A stretch of 64,000 nucleotides of DNA from Plazaster borealis (taxonomy: Eukaryota; Echinodermata; Asteroidea; Forcipulatida; Labidiasteridae). The notes beneath the pieces are model-generated. The model saw only the letters and a list, made by a program, of their open reading frames with translations, was not told where the DNA came from and did not search any database. This document shows, one piece after another, positions 52,413 through 64,000 of the stretch. The position numbers and the translations under genes are program-made. Position 1 is the stretch's first letter, and every line of letters starts with the position of its first letter. Location of the stretch: assembly GCA_021014325.1 (NCBI GenBank), contig CM037472.1, positions 29,288,234-29,352,233 of the forward strand, given 5' to 3'.

Positions 52413-54395
52413 ATGGCAGGGACGGTTGCCAAGCGGCCTGTACACAATTTCAGTCATGACCTCCAATCGGTGAAAAATAGGGAAGAGGATCGAGAATACA
52501 GCGAGCATACTGAAAGGGTATCTTCGCAAAGAATGGATGAAGATGACATTCTGGCTCAGCTAGAAGATGACAGGTTTGCTGAACAGAGGGCATACATTCT
52601 TGACGATCTCACCCAGAAAGTTCGGAGAGATGGTGGCCGATTGCCTTTTGACAACAGACATGCTCTTTTCAGGGGGTTGACACTTGTGTTACTGGACCAG
52701 AATTGGGAAGTAAGATTAAAATGCATCCAGTTCATTTGCGAACTCATCCCCCAGTTTGGACCAGAGCTGGACTCCTGCATGGCTATTGTCCTTCCAAAGA
52801 TTGTGGAAAATTTAGGAGACGGGAACGCTGCCATACGAAAAGCCGTCAATCAGACGTTGCATATTCATATGAAGCACACGACCAATGTACAACAAATCTT
52901 CTCCATCTTAGTGAATCACGGTCTGCAGAGCAGAGACCCAAAGGTGCGCATGCAAGCAACGATTCAACTGCCGGTCCTCCTTACTCGTGAGTTTGCAACA
53001 GCAGATTTGTCAACCGTTACACATGCCCTCGCTAAGAGATTTTGCAACAATGATAATGACGAAATCCTCACCGATACGGCTGGTAATTCCTTGGAAAGAA
53101 TAAGGACATTAGTTGGTAAACAACAGTTTGATGTATATATACAACAGCTACCCTCAAGAGATAGAAATGCATACAACAAACGTGTCACCAGTGCAGATAG
53201 GAGAGGCTCAGAAATCAGCCAACGTGAAGATTCAAACTCTGGTTATAGCAGGGATCAGAAAATTGGGTCTAATTCAAGATGGCAGGGGGATGTTGAAAAT
53301 GGGGAGAGACTTGAGTTTGGTGTCATCCCCAAACATGTTATGGACCAATTACTGGACCAGACACAGTGGAAAACTAGGGCCAATGGGGTACAGGAATTGA
53401 AGTCAATTATCTCGTCGGTGGAGGATCCTACTCGTCTTGTACCACACATGCTTGCATTTATTAGTTTTCTTTGCAATCTCTTAGACGATGTCAATTTCAA
53501 GGTGACTCTGCTTACCCTTGAAATCTATGGTGTGCTAGTCTCAAAGTTGAACACGGGGGTGAAGCAGTTTCTGAAACCCCTGATTTCTGCTCTTACAAAA
53601 CGTTTCGGGGACAATAAAGTGGTCATCAGACAGGCCAACATGAAAGTCCTGATGCAGCTGATGCATGTCCTGACTCCCCAAGCAGTGGTCAGCACGATTG
53701 GTGACAGCCTGAAACACCGCAAATCGGGTGTGCGTGAAGAGGCACTTAATATTATCATCGCCTCGCTGCTGACGTTCCCAAGCTATGACTTTGACCTTGC
53801 ACAGCTGTGCCAGATGCTGGCTCCCACACTTAAAGACGTCAAACGAAGGGTAAGGCAGGCTTCCCTTGAGTCATTTGCAGTTCTTGCACAGGCTATGGGA
53901 CCGAGTAGAATAAGTCCCCTCATCCATGCTGTCGATCAGGTGGAACTCAACATGGAAGAGGAAGGCGTCATGAAGGCTGTACAGGCAAGGCTCGCCCGCC
54001 GCCGCCTACCAAGACTGAATGACGATGGCCTAGTGGAATATGCAACTCCGATTCCAACATCGGCAACGAGCAGAAACAATCCGACAGTATCAAAAGAAAA
54101 TGATGTTCAATGGATAATGAAAGGCACTGGAAGCATAACTACTGGTAGTGCCCGGGAGCGTAGTCACGTAGACCCACGGAGTTTAGAACTATCCCAGCCG
54201 TCACCAACACGTGCCATTCCCGCGCAAACATCGAATCAAGAATCTTCTCCTCCCAAACGATACTACAGTGCGGGGAAGGGAAGATCCAAACTCCCCTGGG
54301 AGGACGAGCTAGACTCCAGTCTAGAACACGAGGACAATATTCCAGTTACTAACAACGTGAGCCGGACGCACATCATCAGCAGTGCACCAACACAG
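52413..54395 (+). CDS. TOGARAM1: TOGARAM1 (crescerin), first coding exon: TOG1 and TOG2
   Basis: 661 codons in one exon of a ciliary microtubule regulator. TOGARAM1/crescerin binds tubulin through TOG domains and controls axoneme length and structure. TOG1 lies at about residues 41-250 (AYILDDLTQKVRRDGGRLPF; NWEVRLKCIQFICELIPQFG) and TOG2 at about 300-520 (FGVIPKHVMDQLLD; CNLLDDVNFKVTLLTLEIYG; LKDVKRRVRQASLESFAVLA), followed by the conserved VQARLARRRLPRL and a disordered Ser/Pro-rich linker. Layout and motifs match the N-terminal half of animal TOGARAM1; TOG3 and TOG4 must lie downstream. ATG at 52413 is the first in frame; ATG at 52533 (MDEDDILAQLEDDRF) has a better context (A at -3, G at +4) and sits just before TOG1, so it may be the real start. 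The donor ACACAG/GTCAGTG at 54395 leaves phase 0; reading on continues only 30 codons. Confidence 0.92.
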
Positions 54396-56003
54396 GTCAG
54401 TGTTTTAAGGTTTAACACAGCTTTAATAAATGTTTACACTAGTTGTGATAATCGTAACCCTCTATACTCCCGAGGACGGTCGTAGAGGATGGAGGATGGA
54501 GGGTTACCATTTTATTGCAACTAAAGTCACAACATGTTTTAACCGAGTGTGCTATGACAAGACTTCCCTGTCCACTTTCCCACGTTGATAACCCTCCCTA
54601 CTGGGGTGACATACCTCACCAACTGCCAATTTTGACTGCTGTAGTTGACATACAAAATAATGATAAAACAGGGACAATTGCCTGGCAATTAATCTTAAAT
54701 TTGCCAGAGAAGTTGATGACCAATTTGTATAACTACCTCCATGGACCAAGAAAAGCAAGCAGACATTCAAATATTTGGACAGAGAGTCGGCCTATATTCA
54801 CACCACCTGCAGACAATCAATACGGACGGGAGCTAGACTGACTGACCAGCATAAATGGATGTTAAAGACCCAAGTCAGTTTTGATTTCATTCTCCACTGG
54901 TTGTCACAGTTGCTTTAATTCCATTTATTTTGTATGCTTGTGCACATTAGTTTGTCGTTTAATTAATGCAAAGATGTTATTATAATGTAAGTTTTATAAT
55001 TCAGATTTGTCAATGAAAGATTTGTTTAACACTTCACTCAAGCGATAGTTTATTTTGAAATTGATTTTGAAAATATATTGGTTTATTTTTTCTAAGATTG
55101 TCTAAGACCTTTAAAATGAAATTTGCGCACACATTACAGGAATTCTAAACAATTGTCTCTTGTTTAAATTTTGTTCACAGTATGAGCTTGTCTGTAAAGA
55201 ATGTTTCCTAACAATTGTATGCTTAAATTTCAAAGTACACTTTGCAAGAACTTACCTAAGCAAACTACGCATCAACATTCACACCACTGTAGAATTTTTG
55301 TATTTTTGCCTTGTAGGCATGGTAGGTAAGACCTCCTCGATGATGATACACATGTCATTGTTGATAGCCTGCTAGTTTGTATGCTTCACAGTTCAATAGA
55401 CCTCATTGATGTCTGCCACTGCAGTAGAAACACTAAACATTCAATACAAACCGGGCACAGTACAAACTTCAACCGTACAACTTTTACTAAAATAGTTTAC
55501 AATAAACCTATCAATGCGCTTTAGATGTAAATCATATTTGGGAACTTTCCTCTCGAAGCCTTGTTTTAATATCAGATTATATATTTTTTTAATGAGATTT
55601 TTAGTTTCAGCTTAATTTCCACTGACCCATATCAACTTGGGCTGGTACAGCAGAGTTTGCTCTTAACTTTTTCAGTAACTGGCCAGCAGGACCAGTTAGC
55701 TTGTCATGTTAATAGTCTCCCAGCTTTTTCACTCTAGTCCATTTTTCATAAAAGGGATCATGCTTTTTCAAAACTGAATGAGCCAGCAGGACCGTTTGAA
55801 AAGACTGGTCCTGGTGTGTTTTATCGCGTTTGGCCAGCGGACAACTGTTAACATGGTTAAAGGAGAACACTTTACATACAGTATAGTGGAAATATTTTAG
55901 TTCTTCTCACCTCTTTATAATATTAGACCACAAGTTCGAATCCAACCTCAAAGCCTCAAAGTTCCATCTTGAATCAGCGGTTTTCTTTCCACAGTTTTAT
56001 AGT

Positions 56004-56070
56004 GGGGATTTAAGATAAGATAAGATAAGATAAAAACTTTATTATCCCACACTGGGAAAATTAAACTGGC
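56004..56070 (-). mobile_element. Retroposon 3' tail, (GATAA)n
   Basis: About four GATAA units adjoin AAAACTTTATTATCCCACAC, a sequence typical of a SINE/LINE 3' end. Orientation is uncertain and no body is recognised. Confidence 0.35.
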
Positions 56071-56555
56071 CTTGATTCAAACATTTTACCCTTTTGTCAC
56101 CCTTTAGGGAGAGTTAGACCAGGGTTCCAATCCCACCTCAGGCTTGTGCTATTAAAGACATTTTCAGTTATAGTTTGATTATGTGGTTTTCTTCCCATAA
56201 AATAGAACCACTCTTCAATGTCTGCTCTATGAGTCTGGCCTACAACGTCCTGCACATATTTTCTAATCAGAAAAGATTCATGTAGTAAAAAGTAAATATA
56301 AATTCCAAACAGTTGATGAAGTACAAATATGCAATGAATGACAAAAAAGATCAAACTTTGTCAGCAAGTACATGTTGCCACATGGGTACACAGTGTAAAA
56401 AATCTTTGCTATCCATTAGATTTTTTTAGCACAACCTCAACAATGAACCTCAAGTGGCAAGTTTCTATAATTTATGTCACCAATTTACGTTCATATAGAT
56501 TGTTTTTGTCATTGAATATATTTAGTATATTTTTCATACTGGATTAGTGGGATTA

Positions 56556-56578
56556 AAAAAAAAAAAAAAAAAAAAAAA
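56556..56578. repeat. Poly(A) run
   Basis: More than 20 consecutive A; it may be the tail of an unrecognised retroposon. Confidence 0.9.
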
Positions 56579-56887
56579 GTTTAAATCTGAATGCTAATAT
56601 TTTACATACAGTGGAAGTTATTCTGAGAAACACTACTGTCTTAAATGCCACAAATATTCAGAATTTTAACTAGAAATGGACATACATTGTAAACAAAATC
56701 CAATGAAAAAAAAACCTTTACAAAAAAATGTATACATTGAATTATTGTCATTGTCAACACACAATGTGGTTAGTGTACAATGTACCTTCCCAACCTTCAA
56801 AACAGCTATGACCAATTGTAAACTGATTCACTACCACCACACACTTTATAAAATTAACAATGTTAGAACAAAGTCACACAATATTCT

Positions 56888-57304
56888 GCTCCCCCTGCTC
56901 CACACCTCCCCTGCCCTGCGCCTCCCCTGCCCAAAAGCCTCCCGCCCCATACCGCCCCTGCACCACACCTCCCCTGCCCACACCTCCCCGCCCCACACCT
57001 CCCCCTCCCAACACCTCCCCCACCCCACACCTCCCCGCCAAACACCTCCCCCACCCCACACCTGCCCGCCCACACCTCCCCTACCTCATACCTCCTCCAC
57101 CCCATACCTCCTCCATCCCATACCTCCCCCTCTTCATACATGTACCTCCCCGCCTCATACCTCAGCTGCCCCATACCTCCCCCACCCCATACCTCCCCCA
57201 CCCTGTACCTCCCCACCCCACACCTCCAAGCACAACACTTCCCCCGCCCCACACCTCCCCCTCCCCACACCTTCCCACCCCACACCTTCCCGCCCCACAC
57301 CTCC
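56888..57304. repeat. C-rich minisatellite (CCCCACACCTCCCC type)
   Basis: About 415 bp of degenerate 14-16-bp units with core CACACCTCCCC; C-rich on this strand with very few G. It produces long Pro/Thr/Ser/His or Gly-rich open frames on both strands, which are not genes. The G-rich complementary strand could form G-quadruplexes. Confidence 0.93.
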
Positions 57305-58068
57305 TTGTGCTCTGAATGGTAGCTTTACATTGAATATGTACGGTCCGATGCATCATCTTAATCTACATATTATGCATACATATTGTGTGTTTGTGTTATC
57401 CATGTACTAAAAAAAATTCACAATCTAGGTTCGTAATCAAGTTATGCCTCTCAATACGACATACATGTACATGACATTCTGTATTGGTAAAGGACTACTT
57501 GTGTACATGATGTAAGTTTTTATATTGTTTCTACTGTAAGACCTTTTAATACTTGTTTTTTCATTTTGACAAATTTTCATGAAAAGTTCAAATTGAAGAA
57601 GATAATTAAAAACAAAAAGTAAAGTGAACGAAACAACAGGGTCAATGCATTTACTGTAAGCTGTAAAAAGATGCGCCCTTCAGAATTCATTACTGCCTTG
57701 TAATTGTCTAATGTTAATTAACGACCTAAAATATTCTTGAAGTATTGCTTAGCGCAAGGCTACGTGTAATGAAGTGTGTTGCCATGCCACAGAAATGCGG
57801 GCTTTGGTGGTCACCATGGAAACAGCCATCAAAATGATACACAAAATGGCCTTGGGTTGGAGAGAGCCGAAAATTAATCGATTTGGTTTTAATGATTGCA
57901 AAATATATGAAGGTAATAAAAGGCTAGTAGTCACGTTTGGGTTTTTCGGTTAACTTACGACAGGTGATATGTCAGTAAGAGACGCTGTTGAAATTACTGT
58001 GACATTTTAAGTATTGTCATAACATTGATATTTACAATGTAAACAGGTCTTTAAACACTTTGTTAAAG

Positions 58069-58411
58069 GGTGTGTACAACATTGGTAAGATCAAAAATAT
58101 AAATGCTCACAGATTTTCACATAACTCACATGGTATAAAGATGGTCATGGTAGAAAACATCCCTTGAAACAGTTTTGCTTGAAATGCCATAGTTTTTACG
58201 AAATGAGTAAAATAATAGTATTTATCCTGCAGGATAAATTCCGATGTTTGAAAAAAAGTTAACACACATAAGGGGGTTTTTCACTGTTTTCTCATGACTC
58301 CGAAGACCGATTTAGCTTAAACTTTCACTGGTTTGTTATTTCATGTATATGTTGGGTCACATCGAGTTTGGATACAGGTGTTTGGCAATTACCAATGTTG
58401 TACACACCCTC
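58069..58411 (+). mobile_element. TTAA-type MITE family 5, copy 1
   Basis: Ends GGGTGTGTACAACATTGGTA and CCAATGTTGTACACACCC are inverted; TTAA precedes the left end, while the right flank is CTAA. The core CATAACTCACATGGTATAAA and TATGTTGGGTCACA resembles the other TTAA families. Confidence 0.75.
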
Positions 58412-58412
58412 T

Positions 58413-58735
58413 AAAGGGTGTGCACGACATTAGTAAGATTGAACAAATAAATAAACAAATTTGCATGTGTGTGGTGCAAGGTATCTTGGCCTAAAGATGG
58501 TCATGGTGGAAAACTTCCCTTGAAATGTTTTTTGAGAAATGAGTAAAACACTTAGTTCTGCTCTCGCTACCAAAATTTGATGTTCTACAATCAGTGAAAA
58601 CATAGACTTTTTTTCCTTCTTGTGACTCAATTGATAATGAGCCTAAATTGTCAAGGGTTTGTTACATTTCATGTATTATGTTGGGTCACATAATGTGCGG
58701 ATACCGGTCTTTGACAGTTACTGAAGTTTTCCGTG
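58413..58735 (+). mobile_element. TTAA-type MITE family 5, copy 2 (tandem)
   Basis: A second, more diverged copy follows head to tail: AAAGGGTGTGCACGACATTA ... TTGACAGTTACTGAAGTTTT. Its right terminus is lost. Confidence 0.65.
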
Positions 58736-59596
58736 CGGTTTAACTGAGAGCATCGGTTTGAGGATTAGTTGTCAATCAGAAAGTAGGGAATATATTTGAG
58801 ATTGTACTTGCGCGGAAAAAAGAAGAAGGTTACCCAACCAAACCTAATTTTACGGCGCTACCCTAAACTTTGGCAGTAAAGATGACAGTACCAAAAGGTC
58901 AGATGTTGTCATTCCAATAGGTGTGTTGTATGATTAAATTTACATACATTTGCAAAACATTTTTACATCGGGATTACTGTTAGATTGTACTGTAAAAACA
59001 TGAACTGTATTTTGTACGTGTAAAGTTGATAAAACATTTGCAGTACATGTACATGTAGATGGATCAATTGTGTTTGCATGTCTTTAGCTTAGTGAGAGAC
59101 CTGCATACAAAAAACATGGAATAAATGTATTGAGCTCAACAGTTAATGTAAAGGGTTCAACAGACTGGTTCCGCTGTACACAATGTCAATCAATAGAGAT
59201 TAGATCTCTACAATAGTTGTAAGGACCTGTTGCAATTGAAGGCACCAGTATGGCCAAGCAAATACTTGATTGATTTTCTTGATCATAGGGGACATCAATT
59301 GACGAGGGGGTGTCTATGGAATGGAAAATAATAATACACAAATACATGAAGTAGTTCTTTCAACGTTGTACAATATGCAGACATTTCAAAAAGTTATCTT
59401 TCATTTAAAAGTAAAAATTGCATTGTGATAAAGAACCAACATGTGATTAAGAACCAACATGTGACTATGCGCTGTGTTTATATACGCTGGGGGGTCGCCA
59501 TTTGCAAAAAACAAGTGAACAATTAATGAATCCATGATCAATTTATCACTAAAATAAATGGTGCATGAAAGGGTTAAGTCATTTTGAAAACCAGGG

Positions 59597-59672
59597 CCAC
59601 TATGCACCTGAAATGGGGTTTGAACCCTGCATTCTAGAGCAGGTCTTAATTGCTAGACCACCAAGCTAGCCT
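59597..59672 (-). mobile_element. tRNA-like SINE head
   Basis: On the minus strand GGCTAGCTTGGTGGTCTAGC (box A), AGGGTTCAAACCCC (box B) form a tRNA-like stretch. There is no proper acceptor stem, so it is read as a SINE head and not a tRNA gene. Confidence 0.5.
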
Positions 59673-60051
59673 GGTGAAGAGATCAGTTTGAATGCTACAT
59701 GATTAGCTGCTGGCGCTGCAAACAATTTAACTGCAATGTAATAATTATGTTAATGTACACAACATCAGGAATGCAGTATAGAGAAATTTTAAGTGCAATA
59801 TCGTTTCCCTCACACATTGAAGCAGTGTATGAACGTAGGACGGTTTTTAAAAATGTTTGAATATTTGTAAACATAAATCTTCAGTTTAGCCATAATTATA
59901 ATAAGATTTGAATGCAAAGTTTGAAAAGATAGGCAGGCCTGATACTTTGTTTTGAGCAAGGCAGTTTTTCTTGTTGTAAAGAAATGGGGCAACTCTACAT
60001 TTTTTACTGAAACTTTTCAAAGGGTACCAATGCAATGACCAAGGGGCTTAA

Positions 60052-60412
60052 AGGCATCGTACACAGACTCTGTTTATTAATGGCACTAAAAAATTACTTG
60101 GTAAGAAGTACAGCACCTTTTGATAGTACATATATAATGCATTTTGAGAAACTTTTCACTTCGAAGTACTGCGGTTATGGAAAAATATTTTTATCCCCAA
60201 AACATTTGATTCTGAACGCTTCTCAGAGTGTGTATTTTAGTGCAGATTATTTTTCCTGCGTGGACATAAGTTTTAACCGCTCCAGATTTTCGGCAATATC
60301 TCAAAAACGCTACCACCTTCTGAAATGAAATTTTCACAGGTTAGTTTTATGGTTTACAACTATAGGTTTGAAACAAACAATAGGCTCCAATTACCAAGCA
60401 TGTACGATGCCT
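60052..60412 (-). mobile_element. TTAA MITE family 2, full copy
   Basis: Flanked by TTAA at 60048-60051 and 60413-60416; starts AGGCATCGTACACAG and ends GCATGTACGATGCCT. It is the reverse complement of the copy at 14583. Confidence 0.83.
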
Positions 60413-62054
60413 TTAAGGCCTCCGTTGCCACCATTAAGAATCAGGCCTGGATCTGGGTAGGCACAGTTGTTCATTACACTTAAATTTGATCTCTAAAATG
60501 AATTGTTAGCAACCTTTGAAAAGATTGGAACATTCACTTTCATAGATTTAAATTGATATACCTTTTTAAAATTTAGTTAGTAGTTACTGTTTATAATTTC
60601 TAGTAAATGAGTGTACACATGTACATATTTTGTAGTACACAGTGTAATTTCCTTACAGTGTGACTAGCCTGTTCTCACTGCACAGTAGTTAATGGCTTTT
60701 GGGGTGACTGAATTTAATTAATGGCCAGAGCCTTTGGCTTGGTTCATTAAATAGTGGCCAACCAGTCACTGAGTCAATGCACTGTTACTTCTATTAAATA
60801 AGTATTTTTATTGAATGAAAAGAAACATTTGTTAGTATTTGATATGGAAATTTGATATTGGATACAAGGTCGGATGCAAGGACAGACCGCTTTTGTCAAT
60901 AACTGAAGTTGTAAAAAATTTGATTCAACTCAAATAAAAATTGCTAACTTATAAGGATTATTTTGGAGCTCTCACCATTTTTTTAATACTACAATTAAAT
61001 AGAAAATTTAGAAACTTAACAGAAAAGGTTTCTTGTTTTATAAACAGGAAAATCCCGCACTGATAAAAGTCCTTGAAGAGTGCTTATTGGAGCATGCAAA
61101 TCCTGACAACATTAGCCTACATTGTACATGTACTGAGTGATGTGTAGTGTACACTATGAGTTGCCAAACAACGTTGCAAACATGTTAAGTGTGCTTCGGT
61201 TTAACAATGGGATCAAACAGTTGTTAGGTTCACTTTGACATGTTGTGTTAGTACATGATGCTGTATGTACCATCCACTGTATTCACACACACATAGAATT
61301 TGTCTGCTTTGAAAGAATCCTACCACAAACCATAGAGCTATAAAAAGCACAAACTTTCAATGTCACAAATATTGGACAATTGTCTTCTGTGGTAAATACA
61401 TTTATGATTTATGCGTGTACGTGCATGACTACAATCAGGGGTCCATACTTATAGACCTCCTTGGGTATGACATCACAAGACCCAAACAGTGCCCTCACTG
61501 AGGTCAATGAAGAGCTATAATTGGCTGAGAGTCGTACGCAGCGCAAACACGCGTGCACGTTTCCATTGTTTGACATCTAAGATGGCGGCCAATGCAAGGG
61601 GACCTCTAAGGTCACTGTATAATTTCTTGGGTTTTCTTTAAACCAGAAATTTGTTGCATTAACTAACAATTACAACACATAGTTTCTCTTCGGGAGTTGT
61701 GGCGGTTCTGAAAAGAAGTGACAGAGTAATAACTCACTATAGAGATTACTTACATGGTGTTACGTCCCTTACTAGAATATTTTCTTTTCCACTGCAAAAT
61801 CCCACTTGACCCTTTAGAGACCATAGCGGGCACATTTATTTTGTCCATTGTGGCCAAACAAACAAAACTCTGCCAGATTTCAAATGTCTTCCACACATCC
61901 AAAAGGTCAAGGACAGGTCCCGAACTAATGTTTCCCATGAAAGCGTATGAATTATATTTCCTAAACAAAATTTATGTTCCTTGTTTTTAAAAGTTATTTT
62001 CAGACATAATTTTTACTGAAAAAAAATCTACATTAAAATTTTAGCCATGTCTGT

Positions 62055-62225
62055 GCATAATAGTTACGGAGGCCATGACCTCTTTTGCTCCCTGGTCTTG
62101 GCCTTGGTGCCCCTTCAAAAGGTTCCCTTGGACTTTCAGATTTTCTAATGGAAGTGCCCTTGCAAAATGAAAATGACCTTGCCCTCTCAAAGATGAAGAT
62201 TCCATGCCTGAAACTATACATCTTG
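62055..62225 (-). repeat. Dispersed repeat with GGCACCAAGGCCAAGACC motif
   Basis: The minus strand reads CAGGCATGGAATCTTCATCT, AAGGTCATTTTCATTTTGCA, GGGCACTTCCATTAGAAAAT, GGGGCACCAAGGCCAAGACC, GGTCATGGCCTCCG. I recall closely similar sequence as a repeat in many invertebrate genomes, but cannot verify it here. It is non-coding. Confidence 0.4.
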
Positions 62226-63567
62226 ACTTTTAATAAAGAAAAATTGAGTTACGTAGTCAACAAATGTTTATAGAATATTCCAGTTTACCTCTATTGAGAT
62301 TTGAAATCATTTGCAGGAATAACTACACAACACAGAAGAAGTACCTTCATAGAATACAAACTTTTGATTACAATGTTCACGTATTGTACACATGTATGGT
62401 TTGCTTATTCAAGTATTGGGAACACTGTCACAAACAGGATCGAGACTTCCGCTAATTGTGAAGTAGCAGCACTTAGTAACCTGTAGCTATTATGTTTTGT
62501 ATAGCCCATAGTGTATTCTCGGCCATTTGCTTTCCTTTTGAGTATCTTGAATGGGAGCATTGTACGCACTGGCACTGGTACCTGTGTACACTGTACATAT
62601 TGATGCAGTAGGGTACTGCCTGCCATGGAACACCCAGCAGGGTGGATATGTGCGCATTACAAGTCTTATTATTATATAATTATTATGGATGTTTAATTTG
62701 TTAATACATGTAGATCAATTTGTATCCATTCAAATGCCAAATTGCAAAATCTCTGGAAATTCACGAGGCGGGGAAACGTACCAAAACATAACATTCTTTG
62801 GATGTACGTCAAACATTGTAAAGGAAGTATTTCAACAATTTAATGAATGCCTCACAGTCCCCCCTTAAAAAAGGCATTCTAGTGATATGGTATAACTGTC
62901 CTGTCAATTTACATTTAATTCAACTTTTTAAACTTCCAACAAAAGCAAGTAATTTTAAGGGTAATATTTTGATATTGCACATATTTTTGGTAAATTTAAA
63001 CAAAATTGTCAAATTATATAATTCGTTATGTTTTAAAAATAGACATCTTAACATTTCACTTCCACAATCTACATACATCATTTATGGTAGTCTCAAACAT
63101 TGGACAGGCACAAGCACCATGATATATGTTGAAACTCTAGAAAAGGGGTTTTCAAAATAATAATTTAACAGTTTATACATTACATCAATGTCACAAGGAC
63201 GTGTGTTTAAGTACAGATCAACATACCACAGGCCTTTTTCATAGCTTGGCTTGGTCTTCAACCCCTGACTTGGGCTCTGTTATTGACATTGGAGCAGTGT
63301 GTAGTGTGCATGGTGCTTCAACATCAAACAGAGCCGGAACTTAAGCTTCATGATGGCGTGGATGTTTAAGTTCAGAATGCTCATATTATCAACCAATACC
63401 TCTACATGAATATGATTTGTGTGTAGCCTAGACCATAATTTTGTAGGCAATATGGACAGTCTGATTAACTGTTGTTCATAAATACCCCCAGACATTATTG
63501 GTTAAAAGGTGGTCACATGACCATATTTAAACGGCTGATAAAGACACAGCCGGAGCTGTTTAAGACC

Positions 63568-63746
63568 AGGGTCCAATTTCTTAGAGCTGATCTTTTAAAA
63601 GCACAAATAGTAGCTAAGCAGATTTTGGTTACCAGTCCAAACAGTATGTCGCGTTTACCATTTGTGACTGGTGTCCTGCTCATTTTTGCTGAGCAGAAAT
63701 TTGTTAAGCAATATTTTCTGCTTTTAAAGGCAGCTCTATTGGGCCC
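63568..63746. mobile_element. GGGCCCAATTT inverted-repeat MITE
   Basis: GGGTCCAATTTCTTAGAGCT at the left and CAGCTCTATTGGGCCCAG at the right are inverted; the interior has TTGCTGAGCAG and TTAAGCAATATTTTCTGCTT. Confidence 0.7.
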
Positions 63747-63943
63747 AGTTGGTTAAAGCGCCTTCTGCGTTAATAGCCATACGTGTGTCTGTACGCAAGC
63801 TTATGTGGGAGCTAATATCGCGTAACGCAATCAATACAGTATTCAATGTAAAATCTATTTGTACGCGTGTGTACGCACAACAATTGTGACAGTTGGAATT
63901 GCACAATTCATTACTTATTGTCTTCTTCGTAATGTGTCTATAG

Positions 63944-64000
63944 AAGAAACGAGATGAAGAGAGACCTCCGCCCATCAGAGCTCGTAATACCTGGGAAGGA
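63944..64000 (+). CDS. TOGARAM1: TOGARAM1 exon 2 (start; runs off the window)
   Basis: After the acceptor AATGTGTCTATAG the sequence is open in phase 0, the phase left by exon 1, for 19 codons to the end of the window (KKRDEERPPPIRARNTWEG). The basic, proline-rich content fits the linker between TOG2 and TOG3. There is no homology check, and only 57 bases are visible. Confidence 0.55.

Larger units (their letters stand above)
54396..63943 (+). other. TOGARAM1 intron 1 (9.5 kb)
   Basis: Bounded by GTCAGT at 54396 and a TCTATAG acceptor at 63943. It contains the MITEs, microsatellites and minisatellite listed separately. A 108-codon open frame at 54515-54841 has no domain I recognise and no splice support. 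Stretches 54,850-55,990, 56,100-56,550, 57,310-58,060, 58,740-59,590 and 60,420-62,055 are AT-rich with nothing I can identify. Confidence 0.6.

Noticed and set aside
52420..52440. RFX/X-box-like GGTTGCC near the TOGARAM1 start
   Set aside because: Only one half-site is present, inside the coding region; the second half of the palindrome is missing.
54515..54841. 108-codon open frame in TOGARAM1 intron 1
   Set aside because: It lies right after the exon, has no domain that I recognise and no splice sites that would include it.
56676..57410. 244-codon proline-rich open frame and glycine-rich frames on the other strand
   Set aside because: They span the C-rich minisatellite; long frames arise from the missing stop codons in such sequence.

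Overview
This is a 64 kb piece of a large, AT-rich, intron-containing animal genome. It holds two recognisable protein-coding genes, both on the + strand, in a dense field of mobile elements. TOGARAM1 and a tumour necrosis factor receptor (TNFR) with a death domain point to an animal. Several short TTAA-flanked transposon families here match sequences I remember from sea stars and other echinoderms, so an echinoderm, probably an asteroid, is my best guess. That identification rests on recall and cannot be tested here.

Layout. Positions 1-21,300 contain no supported gene. They hold two copies of a foldback element built of TTTCG..CGAAA mini-palindromes, a Ty3/Gypsy tail with the start of its 3' LTR, a CR1-like reverse transcriptase relic, a 31-bp minisatellite of about 28 copies, piggyBac-type MITEs, a long hairpin, and nested palindromes joined by a GGCTAGGGT/ACCCTAGCC motif. 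Positions 21,351-40,910 are a TNFR-superfamily death receptor in eight coding exons (773 residues predicted, every exon phase compatible). Its first intron carries a nearly complete but mutated 6.0 kb DIRS retrotransposon with inverted terminal repeats and an internal complementary region. The cytoplasmic tail contains seven nearly identical repeat units.

Positions 40,911-52,412 separate the two genes. They contain a 4.7 kb element with ~0.8 kb terminal inverted repeats and a decayed minus-strand gene, invaded by a hAT-like MITE and a SINE, followed by further MITE, SINE and LINE relics. From 52,413 the window holds the first large coding exon of TOGARAM1 (TOG1 and TOG2 domains), a 9.5 kb first intron with MITEs and a C-rich minisatellite, and, in the last 57 bases, the start of a likely second coding exon.

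The two genes have no evident functional link: one is a predicted cell-surface death or NF-kB-type signalling receptor, the other a ciliary microtubule regulator. The third coding system, the DIRS element (Gag, reverse transcriptase/RNase H, tyrosine recombinase), is dead: an internal 0.5 kb duplication, several frameshifts and at least two in-frame stops interrupt it.
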